A DNA stretch of 64,000 bases from Ensifer sp. WSM1721 (GTDB lineage: Bacteria > Pseudomonadota > Alphaproteobacteria > Rhizobiales > Rhizobiaceae): the NCBI RefSeq assembly GCF_000513895.2, contig NZ_CP165785.1, positions 62,001 through 126,000 on the forward strand, written 5' to 3'. Both the position numbers and the translations under genes were made by a program. The notes under the pieces are model-generated. The model did not search any database, was not told the DNA's origin, and saw only the letters and a program-made list of their open reading frames with translations. Positions 7,549 through 15,886 of this stretch are shown piece by piece; the stretch's first letter is position 1, and every line of letters starts with the position of its first letter.

Positions 7549-8642
7549 GAGCGGAAACAATGACGGCCACCACCGACATTCAGGCGCCGGCGTTGAACGG
7601 CAGCCTCCTCGACGGCGTAAAGCGCGATTACTTCTCCTCGGTCGGACGCACGATTCTCACCTTGGTTTGCCTGGCGTTGATCCTCTCAGCCCTATGGTTT
7701 CTCGTAAACTGGGGACTGGTCAATGCCGTCTGGTTCGGCACGCCCGAGGATTGCCACAAGGCTGCCGGCGCCTGCTGGGCCGTCATCACCGACCGCTATC
7801 GCCTGATCTTTTTCGGCCTTTATCCCTATGAGGAGCAGTGGCGTTCGGCGCTTGCGTGCCTCGCCATCCTTGCGACCGTCATTCTGTCGTGCGTTCCATT
7901 CTTCTGGTCCGCGAAACGGTTGCCGGTGCTATGGGCCCTCGGCTACGGCCTGTTCTACTTTCTCATGAAAGGCGGCGTATTTGGCATGCCCGTCGTGCTC
8001 GAAACCCAGTGGGGCGGACTTGCGCTGACGGTCTTCGTCTTCTCGTCCACCGTTGTCATCGGCATGCCGCTTGCCATTGTCCTTGCGCTCTTGCGGCGCT
8101 CCAGGCTGCCGGTGGTCTCGACGGTCACCGCGCTCTTCATCGATGGCATTCGTTCGCTGCCGCTTCTCTCCATTCTGTTCACCGCCGCTATCATCCTGCC
8201 TTTGACGCTGCCGGGTTTCCTGGTTGGCGACAAGCTGTACCGCGTCATTATCGGCGCCGCCGTCTTCTTTGCGGTCTATCAGGCGGAAATCATTCGTAGC
8301 GGTATCCAGTCCTTGCCCGCAGGGCAAGAGGAAGCGGCAACCGCGCTTGGCCTTAATTACTGGCAGACGATCTCGCGCATCATCCTGCCGCAGGCTTTCC
8401 GCTTTGCACTACCGCCGACGATCAACCAGGTGGTGATCGCGTTCATGGAAACGGCCCTGATCGTCATTCTGGGTTTCTTCGAGATCACGGCGTCAGGCAA
8501 TGCGGCCTTTTCGACAGGCGGATGGAAGCCCTTCCATATCGAGGTCTATAGCTTTGTCGCTCTGATCTATTTCGTCTTCACTTACTCGCTGTCGATGTAT
8601 GGCAGCTATCTCGAACGATCCATGAAATTGGGTTCGCGGTAG
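7545..8642 (+). CDS. Amino-acid ABC transporter permease, AapM-like (365 aa)
   Basis: Second inner-membrane subunit, AapM/BztC type. Several membrane segments can be seen (for example ILTLVCLALILSALWFLVNWG near residue 40), and the EAA loop EIIRSGIQSLPAGQEEAATALGLN lies near residue 250. The start ATG 7545 overlaps the previous stop; an internal ATG at 7560 (MTATTDIQ) is equally possible and would shorten it by five residues. It forms the channel with the AapQ-like protein. Length is within the family range and nothing looks damaged. Confidence 0.87.
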   Translation: MRAETMTATTDIQAPALNGSLLDGVKRDYFSSVGRTILTLVCLALILSALWFLVNWGLVNAVWFGTPEDCHKAAGACWAVITDRYRLIFFGLYPYEEQWRSALACLAILATVILSCVPFFWSAKRLPVLWALGYGLFYFLMKGGVFGMPVVLETQWGGLALTVFVFSSTVVIGMPLAIVLALLRRSRLPVVSTVTALFIDGIRSLPLLSILFTAAIILPLTLPGFLVGDKLYRVIIGAAVFFAVYQAEIIRSGIQSLPAGQEEAATALGLNYWQTISRIILPQAFRFALPPTINQVVIAFMETALIVILGFFEITASGNAAFSTGGWKPFHIEVYSFVALIYFVFTYSLSMYGSYLERSMKLGSR

Positions 8643-8657
8643 CACGAGAAGTGGCAA

Positions 8658-8695
8658 GAATGTGTCCGGCTTCGGATCCGGCATGACGGACATTC
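8658..8695 (+). other. Intergenic imperfect hairpin between permease and ATPase genes
   Basis: GAATGTGTCCG (8658-8668) is inverted as CGGACATTC (8687-8695), with an inner GCTTCGGATCCGGC element. There is no T-run. It may be an mRNA-stability element or a short dispersed repeat; its copies elsewhere cannot be judged from this window. Confidence 0.35.
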
Positions 8696-8738
8696 CCGCG
8701 CTCTTCGGCGCGACGGCAGGATTTTGGGAGTAATGCAA

Positions 8739-9485
8739 ATGACCACAAGCGCTCTGGCGATCGAAGTTGACGGTCTGTGCAAATATTACGGCGCACATCA
8801 AGTACTTCACGGGGTGAACCTGACGGTGAAACCGGGTGAAAAGATCGTCGTCTGTGGTCCGTCTGGCTCGGGCAAGTCGACCCTTATCCGTTGCCTCAAC
8901 AAGCTCGAGGAACACCAGCAGGGCAGGATCCGCGTGCTCGGCACCGAACTCAATGACGAGATCGACAATATCAACGAGGTCCGTCGCGAAGTCGGCATGG
9001 TATTCCAGCATTTCAATCTCTTCCCGCACCTGACGGTGCTGGAAAATTGCGTGCTGGCACCGATGCTGGTCCGTAAGATCGATCGGAAGACCGCCGAGGA
9101 GCAGGCTATGACCTATCTCGAGCGCGTCAAGATCCCTGAGAAAGCGAAGAACTATCCCGGTGAACTGTCCGGCGGTCAGCAGCAGCGTGTCGCGATCGCC
9201 CGGGCACTCTGCATGAAGCCGGAAATCATGCTGTTCGACGAACCGACCTCGGCGCTCGATCCGGAAATGATTTCGGAAGTGCTCGACGTCATGATCCAAC
9301 TCGCCCAGGGCGGAATGACCATGGTCTGCGTGACCCATGAAATGGGCTTTGCCCGCAAGGTCGCCGATCGGGTGATCTTCATGGACCAAGGGAAGATCGT
9401 TGAAGATGCGCCGCCGGCAGACTTCTTCGACAACCCGCAGCATGAGCGGTCGAAACTCTTCCTCAGCCAGATACTTGGACACTAA
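8739..9485 (+). CDS. Amino-acid ABC transporter ATP-binding protein, AapP-like (248 aa)
   Basis: Complete ABC ATPase: Walker [10 protein letters not shown] (about residue 39), Q-loop in [11 protein letters not shown], signature LSGGQQQR, Walker [14 protein letters not shown]-loop VTHEMGFA. The pattern is that of the GlnQ/AapP polar amino-acid subfamily. I chose ATG 8739 because GGGAG ends eight bases before it; the longer frames from TTG 8724 or ATG 8733 place the ribosome site too close. It powers import through the two permeases upstream and is followed after 11 bases by the sulfatase gene, so sulfatase and transporter are in one transcript. Confidence 0.9.
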   Translation: MTTSALAIEVDGLCKYYGAHQVLHGVNLTVKPGEKIVVCGPSGSGKSTLIRCLNKLEEHQQGRIRVLGTELNDEIDNINEVRREVGMVFQHFNLFPHLTVLENCVLAPMLVRKIDRKTAEEQAMTYLERVKIPEKAKNYPGELSGGQQQRVAIARALCMKPEIMLFDEPTSALDPEMISEVLDVMIQLAQGGMTMVCVTHEMGFARKVADRVIFMDQGKIVEDAPPADFFDNPQHERSKLFLSQILGH

Positions 9486-9496
9486 GAGGCGCGGAC

Positions 9497-11056
9497 GTGC
9501 AATCGGTCTCCGAAAAGCCGAACATTCTGCTCGTCATGGCCGATCAGATGACCGCGATTGCCCTGTCCATTTATGGCAATCGGGTATGCAAGACGCCCAA
9601 TATCGACCGGCTGGCCGGGCAGGGGTCGGTGTTCGACAATGCCTATTGCAACTATCCGCTCTGCGCCCCGTCCCGGTTTGCCCTGATGACCGGCCGCTTG
9701 CCGTCGCGGATCGGCGCGTTCGACAACGCCTCCGAATTTCCCGCCGCCGTGCCGACGCTTGCGCACTATCTGCGCGATGCGGGCTACTATACTTGCATAT
9801 CGGGGAAGATGCATTTTGTCGGGCCCGACCAGCATCATGGCTATGAAGATCGTCTGACAACGGAAATCTATCCGGCTGATTTCAGCTGGGTTCCGCCGAA
9901 GACCTATGACGAGCTGGAGGCGGAAGAACTCAAGGCCAAAGGCGAGGTCGCCTTTGGTGTCTCCAGCGTCGAAACAATCGCCGATGCGGGGCCGCTCGCG
10001 CGCTCGCAGCAGATCGACTATGATGACGAGGTCGCCCGCCGTGCGACCCAGCATATCTATGACTGGCGCCGCTACGGCGATGGTCGGCCGCTGTTCATGA
10101 CCGTGTCCTTCACCCAGCCGCACGATCCCTATGTGATCACGCGCGACTACTGGGACCTCTACACGGACGAAGCAATCGATCCGCCACGGACACCAGCGAT
10201 CCCGCTGGAGGAAATGGATCCGCACAGCCGTTCGCTCTATTTCCACTACAGTCTCGACAAGTTCGAGGTGACGGATGCGATCTATCGCCGTGCTCGCCGC
10301 GGCTATTATGGCATGATCAGCTATGTGGATCGCAAGCTCGGCGAACTCAGGCAAACGCTGGAAGATGCCGACATTGCCGAAAATACGGTGATCATCTTCA
10401 CCTCCGACCACGGCGACATGATCGGTGAGCGCGGCCTGTGGTTCAAGAAGAACCTCTTCGATCCGGCAATCCGCGTGCCGCTCGTGCTCTATGATCCGCG
10501 GCGGCAGGGCCAGAAGCGCGTTAGCGCGCCGGTTTCGCTGGTCGATATCATGCCGACGTTGGTGGAGCTCGCCACCGGTTCGCTCGATGTGATCATTACC
10601 GATCACGATGGCGACAGCCTTTTGCCCCTGATGAGCGAGGACAGGCCGGACCGGACGGTCCACGTCGAGCATCTCGACGGAGGCACCAATGCGCCACGCG
10701 TGATGCTGCGGCGCGGCCGACACAAACTCGTGGTCTCCGAAGCCTATCCGATGCAGCTTTACGACCTCGCGAGTGATCCGGGTGAGACACGCAATCTGGC
10801 CGACGAGACTGAATGGCGCGAAACCGTCGAGGCGCTGCTGACGGCAACGCATCGGACCTGGGACCTGGCCGGGCTGAAACAGGATGTGATGCGCAGTCAA
10901 CGCGTCCGCCAATTCGTCAATCGCGCCATGCAGAAAGGCAAGCTGCGCGACTGGGAGCACTATCCCGACCCAATGCGCGAGCACACCAAATTTGTCCGCA
11001 CGGGCGAACGCTTCCCCGAGGTGGAGCGGCGATCCTATCTGCCTTACGGCGATTGA
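9497..11056 (+). CDS. betC: Choline-sulfatase-like arylsulfatase (519 aa)
   Basis: Type I sulfatase with the formylglycine motif C56-A-P-S-R60 in YPLCAPSRFALMTGR, the metal-site Asp near residue 16 (VMADQ) and TSDHGDM near residue 298. The run GKMHFVGPDQHHGYEDRLTT and the C-terminal choline-sulfatase-type tail (DWEHYPDPMREH) place it next to BetC, which hydrolyses choline-O-sulfate to choline and sulfate. There is no signal peptide, so it acts in the cytoplasm, on an imported sulfate ester. No choline or betaine genes accompany it; instead it follows an amino-acid ABC transporter and precedes a racemase, so another sulfated zwitterion is possible. The start is GTG 9497. The symbol denotes family resemblance only. 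Confidence 0.78.
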   Translation: MQSVSEKPNILLVMADQMTAIALSIYGNRVCKTPNIDRLAGQGSVFDNAYCNYPLCAPSRFALMTGRLPSRIGAFDNASEFPAAVPTLAHYLRDAGYYTCISGKMHFVGPDQHHGYEDRLTTEIYPADFSWVPPKTYDELEAEELKAKGEVAFGVSSVETIADAGPLARSQQIDYDDEVARRATQHIYDWRRYGDGRPLFMTVSFTQPHDPYVITRDYWDLYTDEAIDPPRTPAIPLEEMDPHSRSLYFHYSLDKFEVTDAIYRRARRGYYGMISYVDRKLGELRQTLEDADIAENTVIIFTSDHGDMIGERGLWFKKNLFDPAIRVPLVLYDPRRQGQKRVSAPVSLVDIMPTLVELATGSLDVIITDHDGDSLLPLMSEDRPDRTVHVEHLDGGTNAPRVMLRRGRHKLVVSEAYPMQLYDLASDPGETRNLADETEWRETVEALLTATHRTWDLAGLKQDVMRSQRVRQFVNRAMQKGKLRDWEHYPDPMREHTKFVRTGERFPEVERRSYLPYGD

Positions 11057-11123
11057 GGACGGACCTCCTGAAGGACACTAGAATAGTACAGTCGGGCCGC
11101 GTGCCCGCAAATGAGAGGCCCAT

Positions 11124-12158
11124 ATGATATTCGATCGTAAGCTTGAGATTCTCCAGGTTCATTGCGAGGGAGAAATCGGCAACGTTCTCGTCGCCGGCGC
11201 ACCGGAAATTCCGGGTGCAACCGCATTGGACAAAATGAACTACATCAACAATGTCGACGACAGCCTGCGCCGTTTCGTGACGTTCGAGCCGCGCGCCAAT
11301 GTCGCCATGACCGTCAATCTGTTGCTGGAGCCAACCCGCCCTGATGCGGATGCCGGCTTCATCGTGCTGCAGGCCGATCGTGCGCATGCAATGTCGGGTT
11401 CCAATTGCATCTGCGTCGTCACCGCGCTGCTCGAAAGCGGCCGCGTCCCTATGGCCGAGCCGGAAACGATTGTGCGTCTCGATATGCCGGTAGGACTGGT
11501 CACGGCGAGGGCGCGCTGCGAAAACGGCCGCTGCCCGTCGGTCAGCATCGACAATGTCCCGGCCTTTGCGGAAGTTCTCGACCAGGAGGTCGAGACACCG
11601 CGCTGGGGCCGGATCAAGGCCGATATCTGCTTCGGCGGCGTCTATTATGGTCTGGTTGACGTCGACCAGGTTGGATTAAGCATCGAGCCGCACAATGCCC
11701 GCGCGCTGGCGGAGGCCGGCATTGAGTTGAAGGCTCTGCTGGCGGAGCAGGTCAAGGTTCAGCATCCGACATTGCCGGGCGTCGACGAGATCGCCTATGT
11801 AATGTTCCGTTCTCAGGAGCCGGATGGCGCGGTCCGAACCTGCACGACGCTGAAACCTGGCCGCGTCGACCGGTCGCCCTGCGGCACCGGCAGCTCGGCC
11901 AATCTTGCAAGCCTTCACGCGCGTGGTCTGATTGCGGTCGGAGACACGAAAGTCTCTCGCTCGATCATCGGCGGGGAATTCCATGTCCAGGCACTGGAGG
12001 AAACCGAAGTGGGCGGACGCAAGGCGGTCATCCCGCGCATCACCGGCCAGGGCTTCGTTTACGGCAAGCAGGAATTGCGGCTGGTCGATCACGATCCCTT
12101 CACCAAAGGCTTCGCGCTGTCGGACACCTGGGGACCCCAGGTACATCTTCTGGACTGA
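11124..12158 (+). CDS. Proline racemase / hydroxyproline epimerase family protein with Ser91-Cys253 pair (344 aa)
   Basis: PF05544-type enzyme: cofactor-independent racemases, epimerases and dehydratases of proline derivatives. Classic racemases use two cysteines, the first in an MCGH motif. Here the first is Ser91 (HAMSGSNC) while the second is kept, Cys253 in DRSPCGTGS. A Ser/Cys pair still allows two-base or elimination chemistry and has been linked in the family to hydroxyproline epimerase or 3-hydroxyproline dehydratase activity, so the name proline racemase would be unsafe. It is the last gene of the transporter-sulfatase operon, 67 bases after the sulfatase, with GAGAGG before ATG 11124 and a strong terminator after it. 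Confidence 0.85.
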   Translation: MIFDRKLEILQVHCEGEIGNVLVAGAPEIPGATALDKMNYINNVDDSLRRFVTFEPRANVAMTVNLLLEPTRPDADAGFIVLQADRAHAMSGSNCICVVTALLESGRVPMAEPETIVRLDMPVGLVTARARCENGRCPSVSIDNVPAFAEVLDQEVETPRWGRIKADICFGGVYYGLVDVDQVGLSIEPHNARALAEAGIELKALLAEQVKVQHPTLPGVDEIAYVMFRSQEPDGAVRTCTTLKPGRVDRSPCGTGSSANLASLHARGLIAVGDTKVSRSIIGGEFHVQALEETEVGGRKAVIPRITGQGFVYGKQELRLVDHDPFTKGFALSDTWGPQVHLLD

Positions 12159-12175
12159 TTTGCTCCCAAGGCCTG

Positions 12176-12208
12176 GGCTCCATGCCTCCGGGCATGGAGC
12201 CATTTTTT
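12176..12208 (+). terminator. Rho-independent terminator
   Basis: GGCTCCATGCC (12176-12186) pairs perfectly with GGCATGGAGCC (12191-12201) around TCCG, followed by A and six T residues. It ends the transporter-sulfatase-racemase operon, 17 bases after the racemase stop. Confidence 0.9.
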
Positions 12209-12288
12209 CCCGGCTAGCGGGAGGTCTGCGGTTTACGGAGACAAGCGATCGTCATTTCGACGGCTCGCCCCCAGCAGGAGGCGGAAGT

Positions 12289-12951
12289 TTATCTTTTCAG
12301 ATAGGCCAAAATGATGCTGACGGTCTGGTCACGCTGCTTGGCGACTTCAGCGCTACTCTCCAGTTTTTCATCCAGCACGATCGATAGCGTATGGATGTTG
12401 GAGAAGTAGAAGTAACCTAGAGCCGATATGGAAACGTACAGGTGCTTCAAGTCGATATCCGCTCTGAAGATGCCCTTGTCCTGGCCACTGCGGATCACGC
12501 GCGACAGCTTGGCGAGAAGAGGCGTGTAGAGGTTCTTGATGCCAAGCGCCTGTTTCAGAAAACGGGCATTTTGAACATTTTCGTGGGTCAGCATTCGAAC
12601 GATACGGGGATTATTGGCGAACGTGTCGAAGGTTGACTGAACGAGTGTCCTCACTGCCCCCACCGGGTCATTTTCATCGAGGTCAATCTCATGCTGAGAA
12701 GCGCGCAGCTTCTCATAGGTGTTCGAAAGGCTGGCGATATACAGCTCTTCCTTGCTGTTGAAGTATCTGTAGATCAGGCTCTTGTTTGTCTGGGATTGCT
12801 CTGCGATCGCATCTATCCGCGCGCCGTCGAACCCGCGCTCCGTGAACTCGTCAATCGCCGAGTCGATGATCCACTGCTTCGTCCGTTCAGGGTCGCGGAA
12901 CCGCTTCTTTTTATCCGGGCCGCTTTTTTCAAGTTCCATTTTCTGGTCCAT
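12289..12951 (-). CDS. TetR/AcrR-family transcriptional regulator (220 aa)
   Basis: N-terminal TetR helix-turn-helix (about residues 30-75: FDGARIDAIAEQSQTNKSLIYRYF) with a C-terminal domain resembling the RutR/YcdC group (NNPRIVRMLTHENVQN). ATG 12951 is preferred over the 23-codon longer frame because AGGGGCG sits seven bases upstream. It is transcribed away from the NMT1-type ABC transporter and HyuAB operon, so it is the likely local repressor of that operon. RutR senses uracil and related regulators sense pyrimidine-like rings, which would suit a hydantoin- or pyrimidine-like inducer; that is inference. Confidence 0.85.
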   Translation of the reverse strand: MDQKMELEKSGPDKKKRFRDPERTKQWIIDSAIDEFTERGFDGARIDAIAEQSQTNKSLIYRYFNSKEELYIASLSNTYEKLRASQHEIDLDENDPVGAVRTLVQSTFDTFANNPRIVRMLTHENVQNARFLKQALGIKNLYTPLLAKLSRVIRSGQDKGIFRADIDLKHLYVSISALGYFYFSNIHTLSIVLDEKLESSAEVAKQRDQTVSIILAYLKR

Positions 12952-13217
12952 CAACACGCCCCTGGGCCTTAAACATTGAAGTTTGTCGTAGCAGCCTCTG
13001 CTTGGCATTTCCATTCTCACGGCAAACTCTAGCGCCGCGGAAACAGACCGTTTTCGCGTTCGAAAAGATGTTGCCCGCGCGCTCTAACCTATTGAATTAT
13101 CGACACAATAAAATACTCCGGTTTTCGGTTTTGATGCGATTGACAGCAATTCGGAAACAGGTTAGCTCTCTCCTTAATAAACTAAATAGTTCTATAAGAG
13201 CAAGAGGGGTTCTGAAA
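12952..13217. promoter_or_regulatory. Divergent promoter region with palindromic operator candidate
   Basis: TTTTCG (13051-13056) and CGAAAA (13061-13066) form a 6-4-6 inverted repeat of the size TetR proteins bind. A TTGACA at 13140-13145 may be a -35 box for the rightward operon, but no good -10 follows at the right distance. The region has no gene. Confidence 0.4.
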
Positions 13218-14225
13218 ATGAGCAACCGGATGACCAAGTTCCAAACGTCGCGCCGCGCGTTTCTTGCCGGCGGTATTGCCGCCCTTGCTATGCCGTCCCT
13301 GGTCCGTGCCAAAGGCCTCGAGGCGCTGTCGGCCCGCATGGATTTTGCGCCTTGGGGTGTTCAGGCGGCCATGCATCTCGCCCAGGTGAAAGGGTGGTTC
13401 AAAGATGTCGGCGTGGAAGTTGATGTGCAGGACGGCCGTGGCTCTGCGAACACTCTGCAGCTTGTGAATGCAGGCCAGGTTGATGTTGGCCAGGTGCAGC
13501 TCGGTCTCGTTCCGCAGGCGCGTATGAAGAGCGCGACCGTGCGTTCCTTCGCTGGTTTCTGTCGGGCTACTGATCTCGCCGCGGTGGTCGACCGCGATTC
13601 GGACTACAAGACAGTTGCCGATCTGAAGGGTAAGAGCATCGTCTGTTTCGCGGCGAGCCCGTGGGCGCCCTTTATCGACTATTGGCTCGCCCAAGGTGGG
13701 CTCGACCGCTCTACTGTAGAGCTGCTCCTGGTCGACCCGGCAGCCCTCTGGAGCACCTATACCACGCGCCGGGCGGATGCGATCCTGTCCACCGGCCCCT
13801 CAATCATCCCGCCCGCCGAAGCCGTTCGTCCTTCGCGCGGCATCCTCGCCAGCGACGCCGGAGTCAACTTCCCGAGCTACGGCCTCATCGCCAGTGACGA
13901 GACCATCGAAAAACGTGGTGATGCCCTGAAGGCCCTCGTGGCCTCCCAGCAGAAAGCGTGGGCCTATCTGCGTGACGGCAATGCGGGCGAGGGCGCTGAG
14001 GCCATGATCCAGCAACGGCCAACGATAAAGCTGACGAAGGAAGTTCTGACCAAGCAGATCGAATTGACGATCGAAACCTTCGAGACCCCGGCGACTGCGG
14101 GAAAACCGATCGGCTGGCAGGCTGACGCGGATTGGAACGCCGCACTCGTGTCGATGGAAAAAGCCAATGCGATCCCGTCCGGACTGACGCTTTCCGATAT
14201 TTTCACCAATGACTTCATCGGGTGA
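13218..14225 (+). CDS. NMT1/SsuA-type ABC transporter substrate-binding protein (335 aa)
   Basis: Binding protein of the NMT1/THI5-like group used for pyrimidine precursors, taurine-like sulfonates and small heterocycles. A Tat-type signal (S11-R-R-A-F-L, then hydrophobic AGGIAALAMPSL) indicates folded export. The start at 13218 (MSNRMTKFQT) is chosen because it places the twin arginines correctly and follows GAGGGG; the frame is open a further 72 codons upstream through the promoter region. Conserved family features such as WGVQAAMHLAQVKGWF and VNAGQVDVG are seen. It is first in the operon with its ATPase and permease, and HyuAB follows, so the ligand may be a cyclic amide. Confidence 0.85.
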   Translation: MSNRMTKFQTSRRAFLAGGIAALAMPSLVRAKGLEALSARMDFAPWGVQAAMHLAQVKGWFKDVGVEVDVQDGRGSANTLQLVNAGQVDVGQVQLGLVPQARMKSATVRSFAGFCRATDLAAVVDRDSDYKTVADLKGKSIVCFAASPWAPFIDYWLAQGGLDRSTVELLLVDPAALWSTYTTRRADAILSTGPSIIPPAEAVRPSRGILASDAGVNFPSYGLIASDETIEKRGDALKALVASQQKAWAYLRDGNAGEGAEAMIQQRPTIKLTKEVLTKQIELTIETFETPATAGKPIGWQADADWNAALVSMEKANAIPSGLTLSDIFTNDFIG

Positions 14226-14232
14226 GATCGAG

Positions 14233-15021
14233 ATGTTGGACCAGGTCATGGACAGCTATATCAGGGTCTCCGGAGTCGATAAGCGCTACGGCGGCAGTGA
14301 TGCGTCGCTTGTTCTTCAAGACATCAACCTGGACATCAGGAAGGGCGAGTTCGTCAGCATTCTCGGTCCGAGCGGCTGCGGCAAGAGCACGCTTTTGAAA
14401 TGCATCGCCGGGCTTGAGGATGTTTCAAGCGGGAGCGTCACGACCCGCGGGCTTATGGTCGACGGTCCACCGGAGGGCCTCGGCATGGTCTTCCAGCGTG
14501 ACATGCTGCTCGACTGGCGGACGATCCTTGAAAACGTCCTGTTTACCGTAGAGCTTCAAGGCAAGGTCAGTGCGGAGATGCGGGCAAGGGCGAGCGCACA
14601 GCTCGCGCGCTTCGGCCTCGGTGGTTACGAGAGCCGCCGGCCCTGGGAGCTGTCGGGCGGCATGCGGCAGAGGGCGTCGATCTGCCGGGCACTTCTGACC
14701 GATCCCGACATCCTGCTCATGGATGAGCCGTTCGGGGCGCTCGACGCCATGACGCGTGACGACCTCAATGTCGAGGTCGCGCGCATCTCTCACGAGACGC
14801 ACAAGACGATCGTTTTCATCACCCACAGCATCAGCGAAGCGGTCTTCCTTTCGGATCGCGTCGTGATCCTCGACCGCCATCCCGGAAGGATCGTCGAAAT
14901 CCTGGATATCGACCTTCCCCGTCCACGGCAGCTGTCCGTCCGCGAGACACCGAAATTCGGCCATTACAGCAGCCATATCCGCCAGGTGTTCACGAAGCTC
15001 GGGATATTCAAGAATGCGTAA
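14233..15021 (+). CDS. ABC transporter ATP-binding protein, SsuB/TauB-type (262 aa)
   Basis: Walker A GPSGCGKST (about residue 46), signature LSGGMRQR, Walker B ILLMDEPFGALD and H-loop ITHSISEA all match the nitrate/sulfonate/pyrimidine-precursor ATPase subfamily. Start ATG 14233 follows GGTGAGATCG seven bases after the binding-protein stop; an in-frame ATG at 14209 would overlap the binding-protein gene by 17 bases, and one at 14248 is also possible. It couples ATP hydrolysis to import with the permease that overlaps its end by eight bases. Confidence 0.9.
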   Translation: MLDQVMDSYIRVSGVDKRYGGSDASLVLQDINLDIRKGEFVSILGPSGCGKSTLLKCIAGLEDVSSGSVTTRGLMVDGPPEGLGMVFQRDMLLDWRTILENVLFTVELQGKVSAEMRARASAQLARFGLGGYESRRPWELSGGMRQRASICRALLTDPDILLMDEPFGALDAMTRDDLNVEVARISHETHKTIVFITHSISEAVFLSDRVVILDRHPGRIVEILDIDLPRPRQLSVRETPKFGHYSSHIRQVFTKLGIFKNA

Positions 15022-15787
15022 CAAGTCATCGATCGCCAAACGCTTTCTGCCCGGCCTGATAACGCTGGTTTCGGCGGTGGTGCTTTGGGAAATCTGCGTC
15101 AGGATTTTCCAGATTTCCCCGATCCTCCTCCCGTCGCCGTTGGCGGTCTGGGCGGAGTTCTGGAGAATGCCCTTCTTCTTCCTCTACAACGCCGGTGTCA
15201 CTTTGGTCGTGACGCTTGCCGGATTTTTTCTCGCCGTGGTCTTCGGCATCCTGCTGGCAGTCGTCATCGTGTCGTCGAAGACGCTCGAACGTCCTGTGTT
15301 CTCGACCCTGGTCGCCCTGAACTCCGTACCTAAGGTCGCTCTGGCGCCGCTCTTCGTGGTGTGGATGGGCATAGGGCCGGAACCCAAGATAGCTATTGCG
15401 GTCATGCTCGCCATTTTCGCCATCGTCATCGACACGGTCCTTGGCCTGCGATCCGTCGATCCGGACATGATCAATCTGGCGCGTGTCGGGCGGGCAAGCG
15501 CTTGGCAGATTCTCATCAAGATCCGGCTCCCCTGCGCCCTTCCGAGCATTTTCGCGGGCTTGAAGGTTGCCATCTCGCTGGCCCTGATTGGCGCGATCAT
15601 CGGTGAGTTCGTCGGCAGCTCCTCAGGCCTCGGATTTGCGATTCTGACAGCTCAGGGACAGTTCGACACCCCCGGTCTCTTTGTGAGCCTGGCCCTTCTG
15701 ATCGCAATGGGATCGCTGCTCTTCAACCTCACGGAAGGCATAGAGCGGCTGTCGATCCCCTGGCACACGTCGGTTCGCTCTCACTAA
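15014..15787 (+). CDS. ABC transporter permease, SsuC/TauC-type (257 aa)
   Basis: Single inner-membrane permease of the nitrate/sulfonate/thiamine-precursor type, with about six membrane segments (for example LITLVSAVVLWEICV at residues 15-30 and AVVFGILLAVVIV near 75) and the coupling loop NLARVGRASAWQILIKIRLP near residue 155. One permease presumably homodimerises with the SsuB-like ATPase. The eight-base overlap with the ATPase gene indicates coupled translation. About 100 bases separate it from the HyuA-like gene. Confidence 0.9.
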   Translation: MRNKSSIAKRFLPGLITLVSAVVLWEICVRIFQISPILLPSPLAVWAEFWRMPFFFLYNAGVTLVVTLAGFFLAVVFGILLAVVIVSSKTLERPVFSTLVALNSVPKVALAPLFVVWMGIGPEPKIAIAVMLAIFAIVIDTVLGLRSVDPDMINLARVGRASAWQILIKIRLPCALPSIFAGLKVAISLALIGAIIGEFVGSSSGLGFAILTAQGQFDTPGLFVSLALLIAMGSLLFNLTEGIERLSIPWHTSVRSH

Positions 15788-15886
15788 CGACGAGACAAGC
15801 AACGCATGAATAGCCCCACGGACGAGATCAACTCGGCCGACGGGAGAACTCGACCCAAAAAAGCGCTGATGCGCAGGAGGCATACG

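Noticed and set aside
9482..10984. Leftward 500-codon frame opposite the sulfatase
   Set aside because: Antisense shadow; the sulfatase motif is on the other strand.
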